Source of the DNA: Candidatus Gastranaerophilales bacterium
GTDB taxonomy: Bacteria; Cyanobacteriota; Vampirovibrionia; Gastranaerophilales; Gastranaerophilaceae
Assembly: GCA_944324375.1 (NCBI GenBank)
Contig: CALUWB010000008.1
Coordinates: 1-44,978, forward strand
Length of the DNA stretch: 44,978 bases
Reading direction: 5' to 3'
This document shows positions 8,042 through 19,740 of the stretch, piece after piece. Both the position numbers and the translations under genes were made by a program. Position 1 is the stretch's first letter. Every line of letters starts with the position of its first letter. A model generated the notes under the pieces. The model was not told the DNA's origin and ran no database searches. It saw only the letters and a list, made by a program, of their open reading frames with translations.

Positions 8042-9406
8042 TTAATATCTAGCAAGATATTTATCTATTTCCCATTGTGTTACAGAAATTCTATAATCAT
8101 CCCATTCTTTTTCTTTTGCTGTAACAAATTCATTCATTATGTGCTGTCCTAATGCTGCATTTGCAACTAATGATTTATCTAATAATTCTACAGCTTCACT
8201 TAATGTTCCTGGAAGAGAATCAATTTTTTGTCTTTTTCTTTCTTTACTAGTTAATTTATAAATATTAGCATCAACAGGAGCTGGTGGATCAATTTTATTT
8301 CTAATACCATCCAAGCAAGCTTCTAAAATTGTTGCAAATGCTAAATATGGGTTACAAGCAGGATCTGGAGATCTCAACTCAACTCTTGTTGCAACTCCTC
8401 GTTTTGCTGGAACTCTTAATAACGCGCTTCTATTAGCCAATGACCAAGCTAAATATACAGGTGCTTCATAGCCTGGAACCAAACGTTTATAACTATTTAC
8501 TGTTGGATTTAATATTGCAGTAATACTTTTAACATGTTTTAATAACCCACCTATTGCGTATTTTGCAATATCAGAAAGTTGATATTCTGCATTTTCATCA
8601 TAAAAAGCATTTTTACCATCTTTAAACATTGAAATATTACAGTGCATACCTGAACCATTAATTCCAAAAATAGGTTTTGGCATAAATGTTGCATGTAATC
8701 CGTGTAATGCAGAAATTGCTTTAACAACAACTTTAAATGTTGCTACATTATCTGCAGTTGTTAAAATATCTGCATATTTAAAGTCAACTTCATGTTGACC
8801 ATCTGCAACTTCGTGGTGAGATGCCTCTATATCAAAATTCATTTCATGTAATGTATTTACAATATCTGATCTTACATCTTCACCTAAATCTTCAGGTCCT
8901 ACATCATAATAACCAGCATTATCCATTGTAGTTGTAGTTATATTACCATTATCATCTTTTGCAAATAAGAAAAACTCTGCTTCTGGTCCCATATTCATCG
9001 TAAAGCCTAATTTTTTAGCTTCATTCATCAAACGTTTTAAATTACATCTTGGGCAACCTTCAAAAGGAGTTCCATCTGCGTTATAAATATCACAAATAAT
9101 TCTAGCAGACTCATAACCTTCAATATCTCTCCAAGGCAACACTTCAAATGTATTTTTATCTGGATAGAAAAACATATCTGAAGTTTCAATATTTCTGAAA
9201 CCTTTGATAGATGAACCATCTAACATAATTTCATTTGCTAAAACTTTATCTATATGTGTTGCTGGAATAGAAATATTTTTTACTTGACCATTAATATCAA
9301 CAAATTGTAATTTTATGAAACGAATATTTCGTTCCTTAATTATCTTTTTAATATCTTCTTCTGTATAACTTTTACCATCTGTTCTTTGATAAGTGAATTC
9401 ACTCAT
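8042..9406 (-). CDS. glnA: Glutamine synthetase, type I
   Basis: 454 residues, the length of GSI-alpha enzymes. Clear motifs: DGSSIKGF, MGPEAEFFLF (metal-binding Glu), HHEVADGQHEVDF, FGINGSGMHCN, then NSYKRLVPGYEAP and NRSALLRVPA (ATP/glutamate binding). It makes glutamine from glutamate, ammonia and ATP, the main entry of nitrogen. The adenylylation loop of beta-type enzymes (NLYDLP with target Tyr) is replaced by ERKRQKIDSLPGTL, so control by adenylylation is unlikely. A GGAGG-like site precedes the ATG. It is transcribed alone; the 272-bp upstream gap (9407-9678) is extremely AT-rich and I see no convincing operator or riboswitch in it. Confidence 0.95.
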   Translation of the reverse strand: MSEFTYQRTDGKSYTEEDIKKIIKERNIRFIKLQFVDINGQVKNISIPATHIDKVLANEIMLDGSSIKGFRNIETSDMFFYPDKNTFEVLPWRDIEGYESARIICDIYNADGTPFEGCPRCNLKRLMNEAKKLGFTMNMGPEAEFFLFAKDDNGNITTTTMDNAGYYDVGPEDLGEDVRSDIVNTLHEMNFDIEASHHEVADGQHEVDFKYADILTTADNVATFKVVVKAISALHGLHATFMPKPIFGINGSGMHCNISMFKDGKNAFYDENAEYQLSDIAKYAIGGLLKHVKSITAILNPTVNSYKRLVPGYEAPVYLAWSLANRSALLRVPAKRGVATRVELRSPDPACNPYLAFATILEACLDGIRNKIDPPAPVDANIYKLTSKERKRQKIDSLPGTLSEAVELLDKSLVANAALGQHIMNEFVTAKEKEWDDYRISVTQWEIDKYLARY

Positions 9407-9678
9407 AAAGCCTCCATTAAATCTCTAACTTCTATATTTACGTATTTTATTAAAATACATATTTCTAATATGGTCAATATATTTTGATATTAAGAATAGA
9501 TAAAGAAAAACAAGCATTATAATTTCTAGCAATTTTTTTTAAAAATATTTATATTGTTTTTTTAATCTTTAAATAATTGAACTAAAATATTTTTTTTTAT
9601 TTTAAATATAAAAAAAAATTATAAAAATATCATATTTTTCAAATATTACAAAATATTAATTTAGATTATAATTATTAA

Positions 9679-10464
9679 ATGAAAAAACTTTTACTTAACT
9701 GTGGCAGAAATTCTTTAAGATACATCATAAGAGCGTATAAAATTAAAGAAATATATCTTCCATACTATACTTGTCCATCAGTATGGCAAGCTGTAAGAGC
9801 TGAAAAATGTAATATTAAATTCTATCATATTGATAAAAACTTACTTCCAATTATTAAATTTCCTAATAAAGCATATATTCTTTACACGAACTACTTTGGT
9901 ATTAATACTAAAAATGTTATAGAGCTATCTTTAAAATATAAAAACTTAATTGTTGATAATTCTCAAGGGTACAACATGCCAGAAGTTGGTATTGCTGGTT
10001 TTAATTCCATACGCAAATTTTTACCTGTTCCTGATGGAAGCTATTTATATACAAACAAAATTCTTGATGAAGAATTTGAAAATGATACGTCTTATAAAAC
10101 ATTATATACATCTAATTTAAAAAATAGAAACTTTGATATTTCTGAAAATATTAAACTTGCATCAACTAAGACCATAACAATGTTAAAAAAAATTCATTTA
10201 GATACAGAATTAAGACTAAAAATATTTAATGAAATACATCAAATATTACAAAGAAAAAACCTATTATATATAAATTTAACAAATAATGATATCCCATACA
10301 TTTACCCATTTCTTATAGAAAAAGAAATTAAACACAAATTTGAAACATTTTGGAGCGCACAACCTATAAATACAACAGAAGGATATTTTCAAAAATACTT
10401 AATTGGAATACCTCTAGACATTACTTTGGACGAACAATTTCTAATAGAGAATCTTTTGGCATAA
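9679..10464 (+). CDS. Short DegT/DnrJ-type aminotransferase-fold protein
   Basis: 261 residues against about 370-400 for the family. The start matches the family pattern (NCGRNSLRYIIRAY, then YLPYYTCPSVW for the usual 'PSFTF' block). D93 and Q96 in IVDNSQ fit the cofactor-ring Asp and its partner, and K113 in FNSIRKFLP could be the Schiff-base Lys. The Gly-rich block after the Lys is changed to VPDGSYLYTN, and much of the C-terminal domain is reduced. It may be a trimmed sugar aminotransferase or a non-catalytic relative. TATAAT lies 6 bases before the ATG with no SD, so the message may be leaderless. Its 3' end overlaps the convergent GH57 gene by 44 bases. Confidence 0.55.
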   Translation: MKKLLLNCGRNSLRYIIRAYKIKEIYLPYYTCPSVWQAVRAEKCNIKFYHIDKNLLPIIKFPNKAYILYTNYFGINTKNVIELSLKYKNLIVDNSQGYNMPEVGIAGFNSIRKFLPVPDGSYLYTNKILDEEFENDTSYKTLYTSNLKNRNFDISENIKLASTKTITMLKKIHLDTELRLKIFNEIHQILQRKNLLYINLTNNDIPYIYPFLIEKEIKHKFETFWSAQPINTTEGYFQKYLIGIPLDITLDEQFLIENLLA

Positions 10465-12643
10465 ATGCACGACATACACTATTACATCCAGCAACAAATA
10501 AAACTTCTAATTTTTGTCCTTTTTTTATACCTAATTCATCAAAAGGAATCGAAATATCAACTATTTCATTTATAGGCATATTAATATTTTGAAAATCTCT
10601 TGTTTCCCACAAATTGTCACTTATAGCAGTTGATAATGTAGGTTGATACATTATCTTTCCAACAAATGTCAACATTAATTCATGATTATATTTTTTCTTT
10701 AACAAAGGAAACATTGCTCCATGTTTAACTGCAATTCTTAAATTAGAAGAATTTTTAATAGGCGTCTTTTTTTTCATATAAATTAAAAAATGAGAAATTC
10801 TTGGTCGAGATAAATCGGCATCTTTAAAACTTGGATTCATATGCAATCTAAAATAAACATTATTATAATCATATCCATAATCAATTTTATCGCATAATTT
10901 ATTTTCACGATAAACAGGACCATCGATTAAATCAAAACTACCAAGAAATTCAATCTCAGAATCAGCTAAATTAGTATATTGTTCATCATCAATTATATTT
11001 TGATAAGCTACTGCTATTGTTGATTGATCTAAAAAATCAGGATACGTAGCACCTAAAATTTTATACGCATTTTTTAAATGTTCTCTAAATATATAATCAA
11101 AAACATTATCCTGACCCGAATTATTGGGTTCACCATACCACCAGAACCAATCACTACCTTCTGCAATATATATTTCTTTCATTGCACTCTGGATTAAATT
11201 AGAATCTGAACAATTATCACTTAATTTTATAATATCGTTTCTTACAATAGACAGATAATTCCAAGCTAAATTTTTTACAGGATCACCAATCCAAAACAAA
11301 AAATCTTTATTTATCCAAGACCCTGGATAAATACTATCAATAGAACGTTTATTTTTATCTTCTAAAATATAATCAGATATCAATACGGTTTCTAAAGTTT
11401 CATCTTTTTCAATTAAAGAATACAAAGCATTCAAAAATTCAGCACCATCTCCTTTGTATCTTTCCCAACAATTTTCACCATCTTGAGCAATAGTTAAAAG
11501 ATGATTATTATCTGGAGATACTAGCAATTTACTTTGCATTAACTTTATCTTATTGTACAAATCTTCAGCAGCATCTTTAGAATTTATATTTGTATACTCA
11601 AAATTTATCAAATTAGAAACAGAAGAATCTCTAAATACAACATTTATATTTGATTCATTTCTTTTATATTCATAAACTTTCAATAAATGATAAGGATCTT
11701 CTAGATTTCCTTTAAAATCTCTTATAAATTCAAAATTAATAGTTTTTGATAAAATAGACTCATCTGATACTGTCCAATTTATACCTAAACTCGATAACAA
11801 ATCTAATACTTTTGAAGTCAAACAATGTTCTGAAGCCCAAATACCTTTAGGAAGAACACCAAAAACATCATTGACTCTTTCTATTGCCATTTTAACCTGC
11901 ATATATGCATCTGAATATAAATCCAAGGTTTCTGGTAAATTTTCAGTATTAAACAATCCTTTTACAGTTGTTGAATAATCACATAATATTGGTAAAATAG
12001 GGTGATTATACGGACTTGTCGTAAGTTCTATTCTACCTTGCTGTATATAATCTTTATAAGTTGGAATTATTTGTGAAATAATTTTTCTATGTAAATCAAT
12101 TATCTTAATTCTATCTTTTAAAGTAAAACCTTTTTCTTTTGCTGCGATTTGACGTAATTCTGGGAATCTATTTAAATGAGTCGGGTCAATCCAAGCTAAA
12201 TTAAATAAAGCCATCAAATCTGAATAATCTTGATCAGTAAAATCTTCAATATTTATTTCTTTTTTAGCAAAACGTTTTTTAAATAGTTTTCTATAAGTTG
12301 GATGATGGAATATCATTGTTTCATATTCGGCAGTAAAGAAATTATTTAAAATATATTCTTTTTCACTTGCAGATAAATTTTCAACAGGAGTTACAGTTAA
12401 ACTGGAATGAATATCATGAAAACCATTCTCTGAATAATCAATAATACTATCAATTAAAGCTGGAACAATATTAAAATTTAATTTAATTTTAGGGTGTTTC
12501 TCTAAAATTAAAACCATATCCAAATAATCTTTTACTGCATGAAGTCTTGCCCAAGGCATAAGATAAACAGAATCCAGTTCATAAGCTGGTTGATGCATAT
12601 GCCAATAAAACGCGATTGATAACTTTTTTAAACTTCCGTCCAT
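10421..12643 (-). CDS. Glycoside hydrolase family 57 enzyme
   Basis: 740 residues. GH57 signatures are visible: FYWHMHQPAYE near residues 12-22, GIWASEHCLTSKVLDLL with the likely nucleophile Glu, the following GINWTVSDESIL, and AQDGENCWERYKGDG with the acid/base Asp. Beyond about residue 550 there is a beta-rich C-terminal domain. The family contains alpha-amylases, 4-alpha-glucanotransferases and branching enzymes acting on alpha-glucans such as glycogen; which activity applies cannot be told here. There is no signal peptide, so it is probably cytoplasmic. It is last in the rbfA-truB-aminotransferase run, 43 bases after the previous gene. Confidence 0.85.
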   Translation of the reverse strand: MDGSLKKLSIAFYWHMHQPAYELDSVYLMPWARLHAVKDYLDMVLILEKHPKIKLNFNIVPALIDSIIDYSENGFHDIHSSLTVTPVENLSASEKEYILNNFFTAEYETMIFHHPTYRKLFKKRFAKKEINIEDFTDQDYSDLMALFNLAWIDPTHLNRFPELRQIAAKEKGFTLKDRIKIIDLHRKIISQIIPTYKDYIQQGRIELTTSPYNHPILPILCDYSTTVKGLFNTENLPETLDLYSDAYMQVKMAIERVNDVFGVLPKGIWASEHCLTSKVLDLLSSLGINWTVSDESILSKTINFEFIRDFKGNLEDPYHLLKVYEYKRNESNINVVFRDSSVSNLINFEYTNINSKDAAEDLYNKIKLMQSKLLVSPDNNHLLTIAQDGENCWERYKGDGAEFLNALYSLIEKDETLETVLISDYILEDKNKRSIDSIYPGSWINKDFLFWIGDPVKNLAWNYLSIVRNDIIKLSDNCSDSNLIQSAMKEIYIAEGSDWFWWYGEPNNSGQDNVFDYIFREHLKNAYKILGATYPDFLDQSTIAVAYQNIIDDEQYTNLADSEIEFLGSFDLIDGPVYRENKLCDKIDYGYDYNNVYFRLHMNPSFKDADLSRPRISHFLIYMKKKTPIKNSSNLRIAVKHGAMFPLLKKKYNHELMLTFVGKIMYQPTLSTAISDNLWETRDFQNINMPINEIVDISIPFDELGIKKGQKLEVLFVAGCNSVCRAFMPKDSLLEIVRPK

Positions 12644-12686
12644 CGACTTTATTATATCAAAAAAAACTCTAATTGACGACTGTTTA

Positions 12687-13802
12687 TTAACTATTATTTT
12701 TTATCCAATCTGAAAATAAATTTAATGTTATTTTCAATTTTTCTGGATTATTACAATATCCCATTCTTAAAAATTTATCCATTTCCAATGTTTCACCTGG
12801 AAGTAATAATATACCAGTATCTTTTAAAAGTTTTTTACATAAATCATAAGAAGACATTTCTATATCATAATGAATAAAAGCACTTGTTGCACCATTTGGA
12901 ATAATACAACTTATATGAGGTTCCGTTTTTAACCACTCTTTTAAAACTTCAAGCCCTTCTTTTCTTTTTCTTTTATTTCTTTCAAAAATTCTTTCTTTAT
13001 TTTCTATTGCAACTGATGCAAAATAATCATCCAAAACACTTACACTTATTGTATTGTATTCTCTATGATGATTTATATTTTCAATAACATCTTTCGAGGC
13101 TACAACCCAACCTACTCTTAACCCTGCAAGAGAAAATGCTTTTGATAAAGATGATGTTGAAATGCCTTTTTCATATAAATCAGCAATTGAAGTTGTATTA
13201 TATTTTTCATCAGAAACAATATCTTTATAAACTTCATCAACAAATATATAAGCCCCATTTGATAAAGATATTATTTCTTTCATTAAATCATCAGTTATAA
13301 CAGAACCTGTCGGATTATTAGGATTTGTCATTGATATCAGTTTTGTTTTGGGAGTAATCAATAACTTTAGTTCATCAATATCAGGTAACCAATTATTTTC
13401 AGGTTTTAAAAATAACTTTTTGACATTAGCTCCTAATGATTTCGGAATTGAATAATGTTGTTGATAAGCAGGTAATATTGAAATTACTTCATCACCTTTT
13501 TCCACTAATGCCTTATATACAAGTTCATTTGCACCTATTGCACCATGTGTAACAGTTATATTTTCTAAAGTTTGAGAACTATACATTGATAAAATTGCTT
13601 CTTTTAACCTTTTAGAGCCTTGAATATCACCATAACCTAATTTTTTGTTATATAACTCCTTTAAAACAGATAAATCTATACCTGATATGTCTATAAGCTC
13701 ATTTATAGACATTGAATCAATACAAATATCAGCTAAATTATATTTAGCCATCGGTTCATACTCATTAAACCATTCTTCAACTTTAAACTTATCTATATGC
13801 AT
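12687..13802 (-). CDS. Fold-type I PLP aminotransferase (class I/II)
   Basis: 371 residues. NPNNPTG (N163), the cofactor Asp in FVDEVY (D189), the Schiff-base Lys in SLSKAFSLAGLRVGW (K221), and a C-terminal MGYCNNPEKL segment identify a class I/II aminotransferase. The substrate is not clear. The sequence lacks specific features that would point to histidinol-phosphate or aspartate aminotransferase, and similar proteins are annotated as generic or capreomycidine-synthase-like. It starts one base after the truB stop, so it is translated in the truB operon. Confidence 0.82.
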   Translation of the reverse strand: MHIDKFKVEEWFNEYEPMAKYNLADICIDSMSINELIDISGIDLSVLKELYNKKLGYGDIQGSKRLKEAILSMYSSQTLENITVTHGAIGANELVYKALVEKGDEVISILPAYQQHYSIPKSLGANVKKLFLKPENNWLPDIDELKLLITPKTKLISMTNPNNPTGSVITDDLMKEIISLSNGAYIFVDEVYKDIVSDEKYNTTSIADLYEKGISTSSLSKAFSLAGLRVGWVVASKDVIENINHHREYNTISVSVLDDYFASVAIENKERIFERNKRKRKEGLEVLKEWLKTEPHISCIIPNGATSAFIHYDIEMSSYDLCKKLLKDTGILLLPGETLEMDKFLRMGYCNNPEKLKITLNLFSDWIKNNS

Positions 13803-13803
13803 T

Positions 13804-14658
13804 TTAACCTATAAATTTTTTAATTTTAATTTCTTGTTCACTAGCAAGAGCAACACCAACTAAATTATCTGAATATATTAACCCTACCATGCCAGCAATA
13901 CCTACTCTGGGATATATCTGTAAGCCATTTGATACTCTTTTCATTTCTACATCATTTATAATAACTTTTTCTAAAGGAATTTTACTAATTGGAGAAATAA
14001 TATTTTTTTTATTTATATCAAACGATGAGAAATCATCTAACTTTATAGACTCATCTAGTTTAAAATCTCCTGCTTGAACTCTTATTAATTTAGATAAATA
14101 AGCTCCACAAGTTAAATCATTACCGATATCAAACCCTAAACTTCTTATATATGTACCTTTTGAGCATTTAACATAAATTTCTGCTTGTTGCAGTTCATCA
14201 TCAAAAGAAAGTAAATCTATTTTTTCTATTATAACTTTTCTTGATTTAATCTCAACATCTTTACCTTCTCTTGCATATTCATAAAGTTTTTTCCCATTAA
14301 CTTTTAATGCAGAATATATAGGAGGGACTTGCTCAATTTCACCTTGATATTTTTTTAAAACATTTACAATATCATCTTTTGAAACTTTTTTATCACTCTG
14401 CGAGATTATTTGCCCCTCAATATCATAAGTATCTGTTGTTTTACCAAATTGAAGAGTTGCAATATAAGCTTTATCATCAGTTAAATATTCAATCAACCTT
14501 GTAGCCTTCCCAATACATATAGGTAAAACACCTTCTGCAAAGGGATCTAATGTTCCAGTATGCCCTATTTGTTTTATTTTAGTCACCCGACGCAAAACTG
14601 CAACGACATCATGTGATGTCATTCCTCTTGGTTTATATACATTCAAAAAACCTTGCAT
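13804..14658 (-). CDS. truB: tRNA pseudouridine-55 synthase
   Basis: 284 residues. The N-terminus (GFLNVYKPRGMTSHDVV) and GHTGTLDPFAEGVLPICIG with the catalytic Asp are diagnostic for TruB, and KGTYIRSLGFDIG follows in the second half. It makes pseudouridine at position 55 in the T-loop of tRNAs. The start is 3 bases after the rbfA stop; rbfA-truB pairing is common in bacteria. The C-terminal end fits a short PUA-like domain. Confidence 0.94.
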   Translation of the reverse strand: MQGFLNVYKPRGMTSHDVVAVLRRVTKIKQIGHTGTLDPFAEGVLPICIGKATRLIEYLTDDKAYIATLQFGKTTDTYDIEGQIISQSDKKVSKDDIVNVLKKYQGEIEQVPPIYSALKVNGKKLYEYAREGKDVEIKSRKVIIEKIDLLSFDDELQQAEIYVKCSKGTYIRSLGFDIGNDLTCGAYLSKLIRVQAGDFKLDESIKLDDFSSFDINKKNIISPISKIPLEKVIINDVEMKRVSNGLQIYPRVGIAGMVGLIYSDNLVGVALASEQEIKIKKFIG

Positions 14659-14661
14659 TGA

Positions 14662-15006
14662 TTAGATTTCGCCTCTTGAAATCTTATTAATTAATTCAGT
14701 AACTCTTGAACCTTCTTCAAGACCATTTGAATATACAAATCTTAATTCTGGAGTTAATCTTAATCTAATTCTTCTACCTACTTCGTATCTAATTTTAGAA
14801 GTACTTTTTTCTATAACTTCCTTAGATTTTTCAATTTGTTCTTCTGAGCCTAAAACACTATAAATAACTTTCGCATAAGAATTATCATGAGATACTTCAA
14901 CATCTACAATTGATACAACACCTTCTAAACCTCTTACTTCTCGTCTTAAAATATCAGAGATTTCTCTCATTAATTCTTTTCTTACTCGTTCATTTCTTAA
15001 TGTCAT
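14662..15006 (-). CDS. rbfA: 30S ribosome-binding factor A
   Basis: 114 residues, the usual length. The pattern RVRKELMREISDILRREV at the start, the central SVLGSEEQ segment and the conserved ending RLTPELRFVYSNG are typical of RbfA, a KH-fold factor needed for 30S maturation. TAGGAG precedes the ATG by about 7 bases. It is the first gene of the run rbfA-truB-aminotransferase-GH57. Confidence 0.92.
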   Translation of the reverse strand: MTLRNERVRKELMREISDILRREVRGLEGVVSIVDVEVSHDNSYAKVIYSVLGSEEQIEKSKEVIEKSTSKIRYEVGRRIRLRLTPELRFVYSNGLEEGSRVTELINKISRGEI

Positions 15007-15175
15007 GACTTACTCCTAATCTAAATATAATATTATGATACATGAAATTATCTCTATAATCAATCAAGCCTAAATAATTTTATTGAAAATGCTTAAGTGT
15101 AAAATTTATTTAATAAATAATGTAAAAACTAAGTAATTTATTCTAAACTATGTACATATCGTTTAAGAGGCTATA

Positions 15176-15412
15176 ATGAAAGTAACATACCCAATAACAA
15201 ATCAAAATATAGGTAAAAAATCTTTTCGTAAGTTAACAAAAACAGAACAAGCAATAAAAACTGGTGTCGAGAAATTCAGACAAGAATATAACCAAACACA
15301 TACTCCACATTTTTCAGCCCCAAAAGGAGAATTAGGTAAATATATTTCCTTTAAAGTATCTATTACAAAATCTTTAAATAGAATTTTAGAAAAATTTAAA
15401 ATAAAAAAATAG
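15176..15412 (+). CDS. Small basic protein, unknown, with PHFSAPK motif
   Basis: 78 residues, strongly basic (more than 15 Lys), no membrane segment or signal peptide. PHFSAPKGELGKY at residues 44-56 resembles the Phe-centred motif near the start of other accessory proteins in the window, though here it sits mid-protein. AAGAGG lies 8 bases before the ATG. The gene stands 85 bases before the first phosphatase gene. Function unknown. Confidence 0.45.
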   Translation: MKVTYPITNQNIGKKSFRKLTKTEQAIKTGVEKFRQEYNQTHTPHFSAPKGELGKYISFKVSITKSLNRILEKFKIKK

Positions 15413-15496
15413 TTACATTATTTTACAAAATAACAACTTTCTTACAATAAAAAACTTTATATAAGCATAAGGTTAGTATTGTAAGGATTTTATTTT

Positions 15497-16357
15497 ATGG
15501 TTGGAATAAGTTCAGTTACAAAAAATATAAAAACGGTTGGGGCAAAAGTATTAAAACCTACTCAAAAAACTATAACTGAAGTAACAAATAAAACAAGTAA
15601 TACTTGGGAACAATTAGCTTTTGATGGAGCCTACGATTCTTCAGTATATGATGCATTAAGAGCTCACATGTATCCTCAAATATTCACAAACTATAGTGTT
15701 ACAAAAGGTATTGTTAAAGGGAAATCAAATTATATTTTTGATAAACTAAAAAATTTGAATGAACAATTTTCAAAACCAGGAAAAGAAATAAGACTAGCTC
15801 CAATAAGCAATAATAGTGTTAGAGGAAGAAATATCGTAACACTACCTAAAAGTGCATTTAATCAAGTTAAAGAAAATGGAATTGAAAGAATAATAGATCT
15901 TAGAGCTGAAGTTAATTCTAGCTTAAATGGGAGACTTAAAATACAAAACGGGAAAACCTATGTAGATGGATTAGAATATGTACATGTACCATTAAATTAC
16001 AATAATGGCCTAGATGATTTACAAGCAATTAAAGCATTTCCTAATTTTTTTGAAGCAATGGATAAAGGGAATGTTTATATAGGCTGCAATATGGGATCAC
16101 ATAGAACCGATTTTGCTGTTGCTCTAAACTATGCTTTAAACACATATACAAAAGAAGCTCCTCCTATTTTATATTTAAAACCTAATGATGTTACAAGTGG
16201 AATACAACGTGTTTATAAAAAGATTCAAAAAATGAGTCCAGAAGAATTAGAAGCTCTAGGACTTAATCAAGATTTTATGAAACGTTTACCAAAGAATAAA
16301 GAAGAATTAAATAAGCGATTAATTAATATTACCAATGCTACTAAAGAAATAAACTAG
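15497..16357 (+). CDS. CX5R tyrosine/dual-specificity-type phosphatase 1
   Basis: 286 residues. IIDLRAEVN at about 134-142 and YIGCNMGSHRTD, with C197 and R203 in the C-x5-R loop, define a cysteine-dependent phosphatase fold of the DSP/atypical type. The Cys would attack phosphate and the Arg bind it. The first 100 residues have no recognised domain and no signal peptide. It is followed 18 bases later by a clear paralogue, so the two come from a tandem duplication that has since diverged. TAAGGA lies about 11 bases before the ATG. Targets could be phosphoprotein, phosphoinositide or another phosphate ester. Confidence 0.65.
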   Translation: MVGISSVTKNIKTVGAKVLKPTQKTITEVTNKTSNTWEQLAFDGAYDSSVYDALRAHMYPQIFTNYSVTKGIVKGKSNYIFDKLKNLNEQFSKPGKEIRLAPISNNSVRGRNIVTLPKSAFNQVKENGIERIIDLRAEVNSSLNGRLKIQNGKTYVDGLEYVHVPLNYNNGLDDLQAIKAFPNFFEAMDKGNVYIGCNMGSHRTDFAVALNYALNTYTKEAPPILYLKPNDVTSGIQRVYKKIQKMSPEELEALGLNQDFMKRLPKNKEELNKRLINITNATKEIN

Positions 16358-16375
16358 TAACAGGAAACAATTCAA

Positions 16376-17122
16376 ATGGAAATTAAAAACAAATTTACTA
16401 CTAGAATAAAACAGATAAATTTCACTTCACAGAAAGATAAAAATTCTATAGCTAAATATATTAAAACAAATCCAGTTAAAATTGCTCCGTCAAATTTAGA
16501 TTTTTATAAAAAATATAAAAATATTGAAATAATAAAACCTAAATTTACAAACATTGACTTTGCAAAAATTAAGGAACTTGGAATAACAAACTTAAAACAA
16601 ATTGATGATAAAGGTTTTAGAGGAGAAAGTCTTTCTGCCGAGCGAAATAACAAATATCTTCCAAAGATCAAAAACTATGGCATTAAAACAATAATAGACC
16701 TTAGAACATCTGATTATACAGAGAAATATAAACAAAAATGTGAGAAATTAGGATTTAACTATTATCATATCCCAATAGATTCCAAAACTATTTCAGACAG
16801 AGAAATTATAAATAATTTACCACAATTGTTTAAACAATTAGATAATGGAGATTTTTATATAGCATGTGCGCAAGGTAAACACAGAACAGATATAGCCCTT
16901 GCCTTGAACTACTTATTTAATCCCAAATATAAAGGAGAGCCACCAATTATGCATGGCCATGTTGAAAATGGCAAAATGAGAATACAAGATATATTTACTA
17001 GAGCTAATAGTATCTATAAATCATTAACAACAGAAGATAAAAATATTCTTGGCTGGGATAAAGAGTATGACGAAGCATTCAAAATTAGAAAACAAAAACT
17101 TGTCAAATTTAACGAAGATTAA
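16376..17122 (+). CDS. CX5R tyrosine/dual-specificity-type phosphatase 2
   Basis: 248 residues. The phosphatase core matches its neighbour: TIIDLRTSDYTEKY, GFNYYHIPID, then YIACAQGKHRTDIALALNYLFN with C164 and R170 as the active loop. After the loop both proteins share a PP-I-containing stretch and end in a helical Lys/Glu-rich tail. The N-terminus carries INFTSQK at residues 14-20. A weak GGAAAC-type site lies before the ATG and the first gene ends 18 bases upstream, so co-transcription is likely. Substrate unknown; no signal peptide. Confidence 0.66.
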   Translation: MEIKNKFTTRIKQINFTSQKDKNSIAKYIKTNPVKIAPSNLDFYKKYKNIEIIKPKFTNIDFAKIKELGITNLKQIDDKGFRGESLSAERNNKYLPKIKNYGIKTIIDLRTSDYTEKYKQKCEKLGFNYYHIPIDSKTISDREIINNLPQLFKQLDNGDFYIACAQGKHRTDIALALNYLFNPKYKGEPPIMHGHVENGKMRIQDIFTRANSIYKSLTTEDKNILGWDKEYDEAFKIRKQKLVKFNED

Positions 17123-17189
17123 CATTTTTAGCACATAAAGTTTGTTTATAGTATAATAATGGAGAGGATAGTGAAATTAGGAGAGATGA

Positions 17190-19619
<2,430 letters not shown>

Positions 19620-19622
<3 letters not shown>

Positions 19623-19656
19623 GGGTAAATATAGGGGTAAATATAGGAGTTAAATA
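19620..19656 (+). repeat. 12-base tandem repeat starting at the gyrB stop
   Basis: TAGGGGTAAATA occurs twice exactly (19620-19631, 19632-19643), then once in changed form (TAGGAGTTAAATA). The first TAG is the gyrB stop codon, and the repeat gives further stops in the same frame (TAG GGG TAA ATA TAG). A related repeat lies at the map stop. Confidence 0.7.
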
Positions 19657-19684
19657 CATAAGGGTAAAAGATAAAAAGAAATTT

Positions 19685-19707
19685 AAGGGCATATTTAATA
19701 TGCCCTT
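19685..19707 (+). terminator. Hairpin between gyrB and adk
   Basis: Perfect 9-bp stem AAGGGCATA / TATGCCCTT with a 5-base loop. The T-run after it is poor (GTATTAATT), so it may be a weak terminator or a processing site. Confidence 0.5.
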
Positions 19708-19740
19708 GTATTAATTATAAGAAACAGAAAGAAGATAAAT

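Noticed and set aside
9407-9678. glnA-type RNA aptamer or riboswitch upstream of glnA
   Set aside because: The gap is almost pure A/T with no conserved stems or GC-containing motifs that I can recognise.
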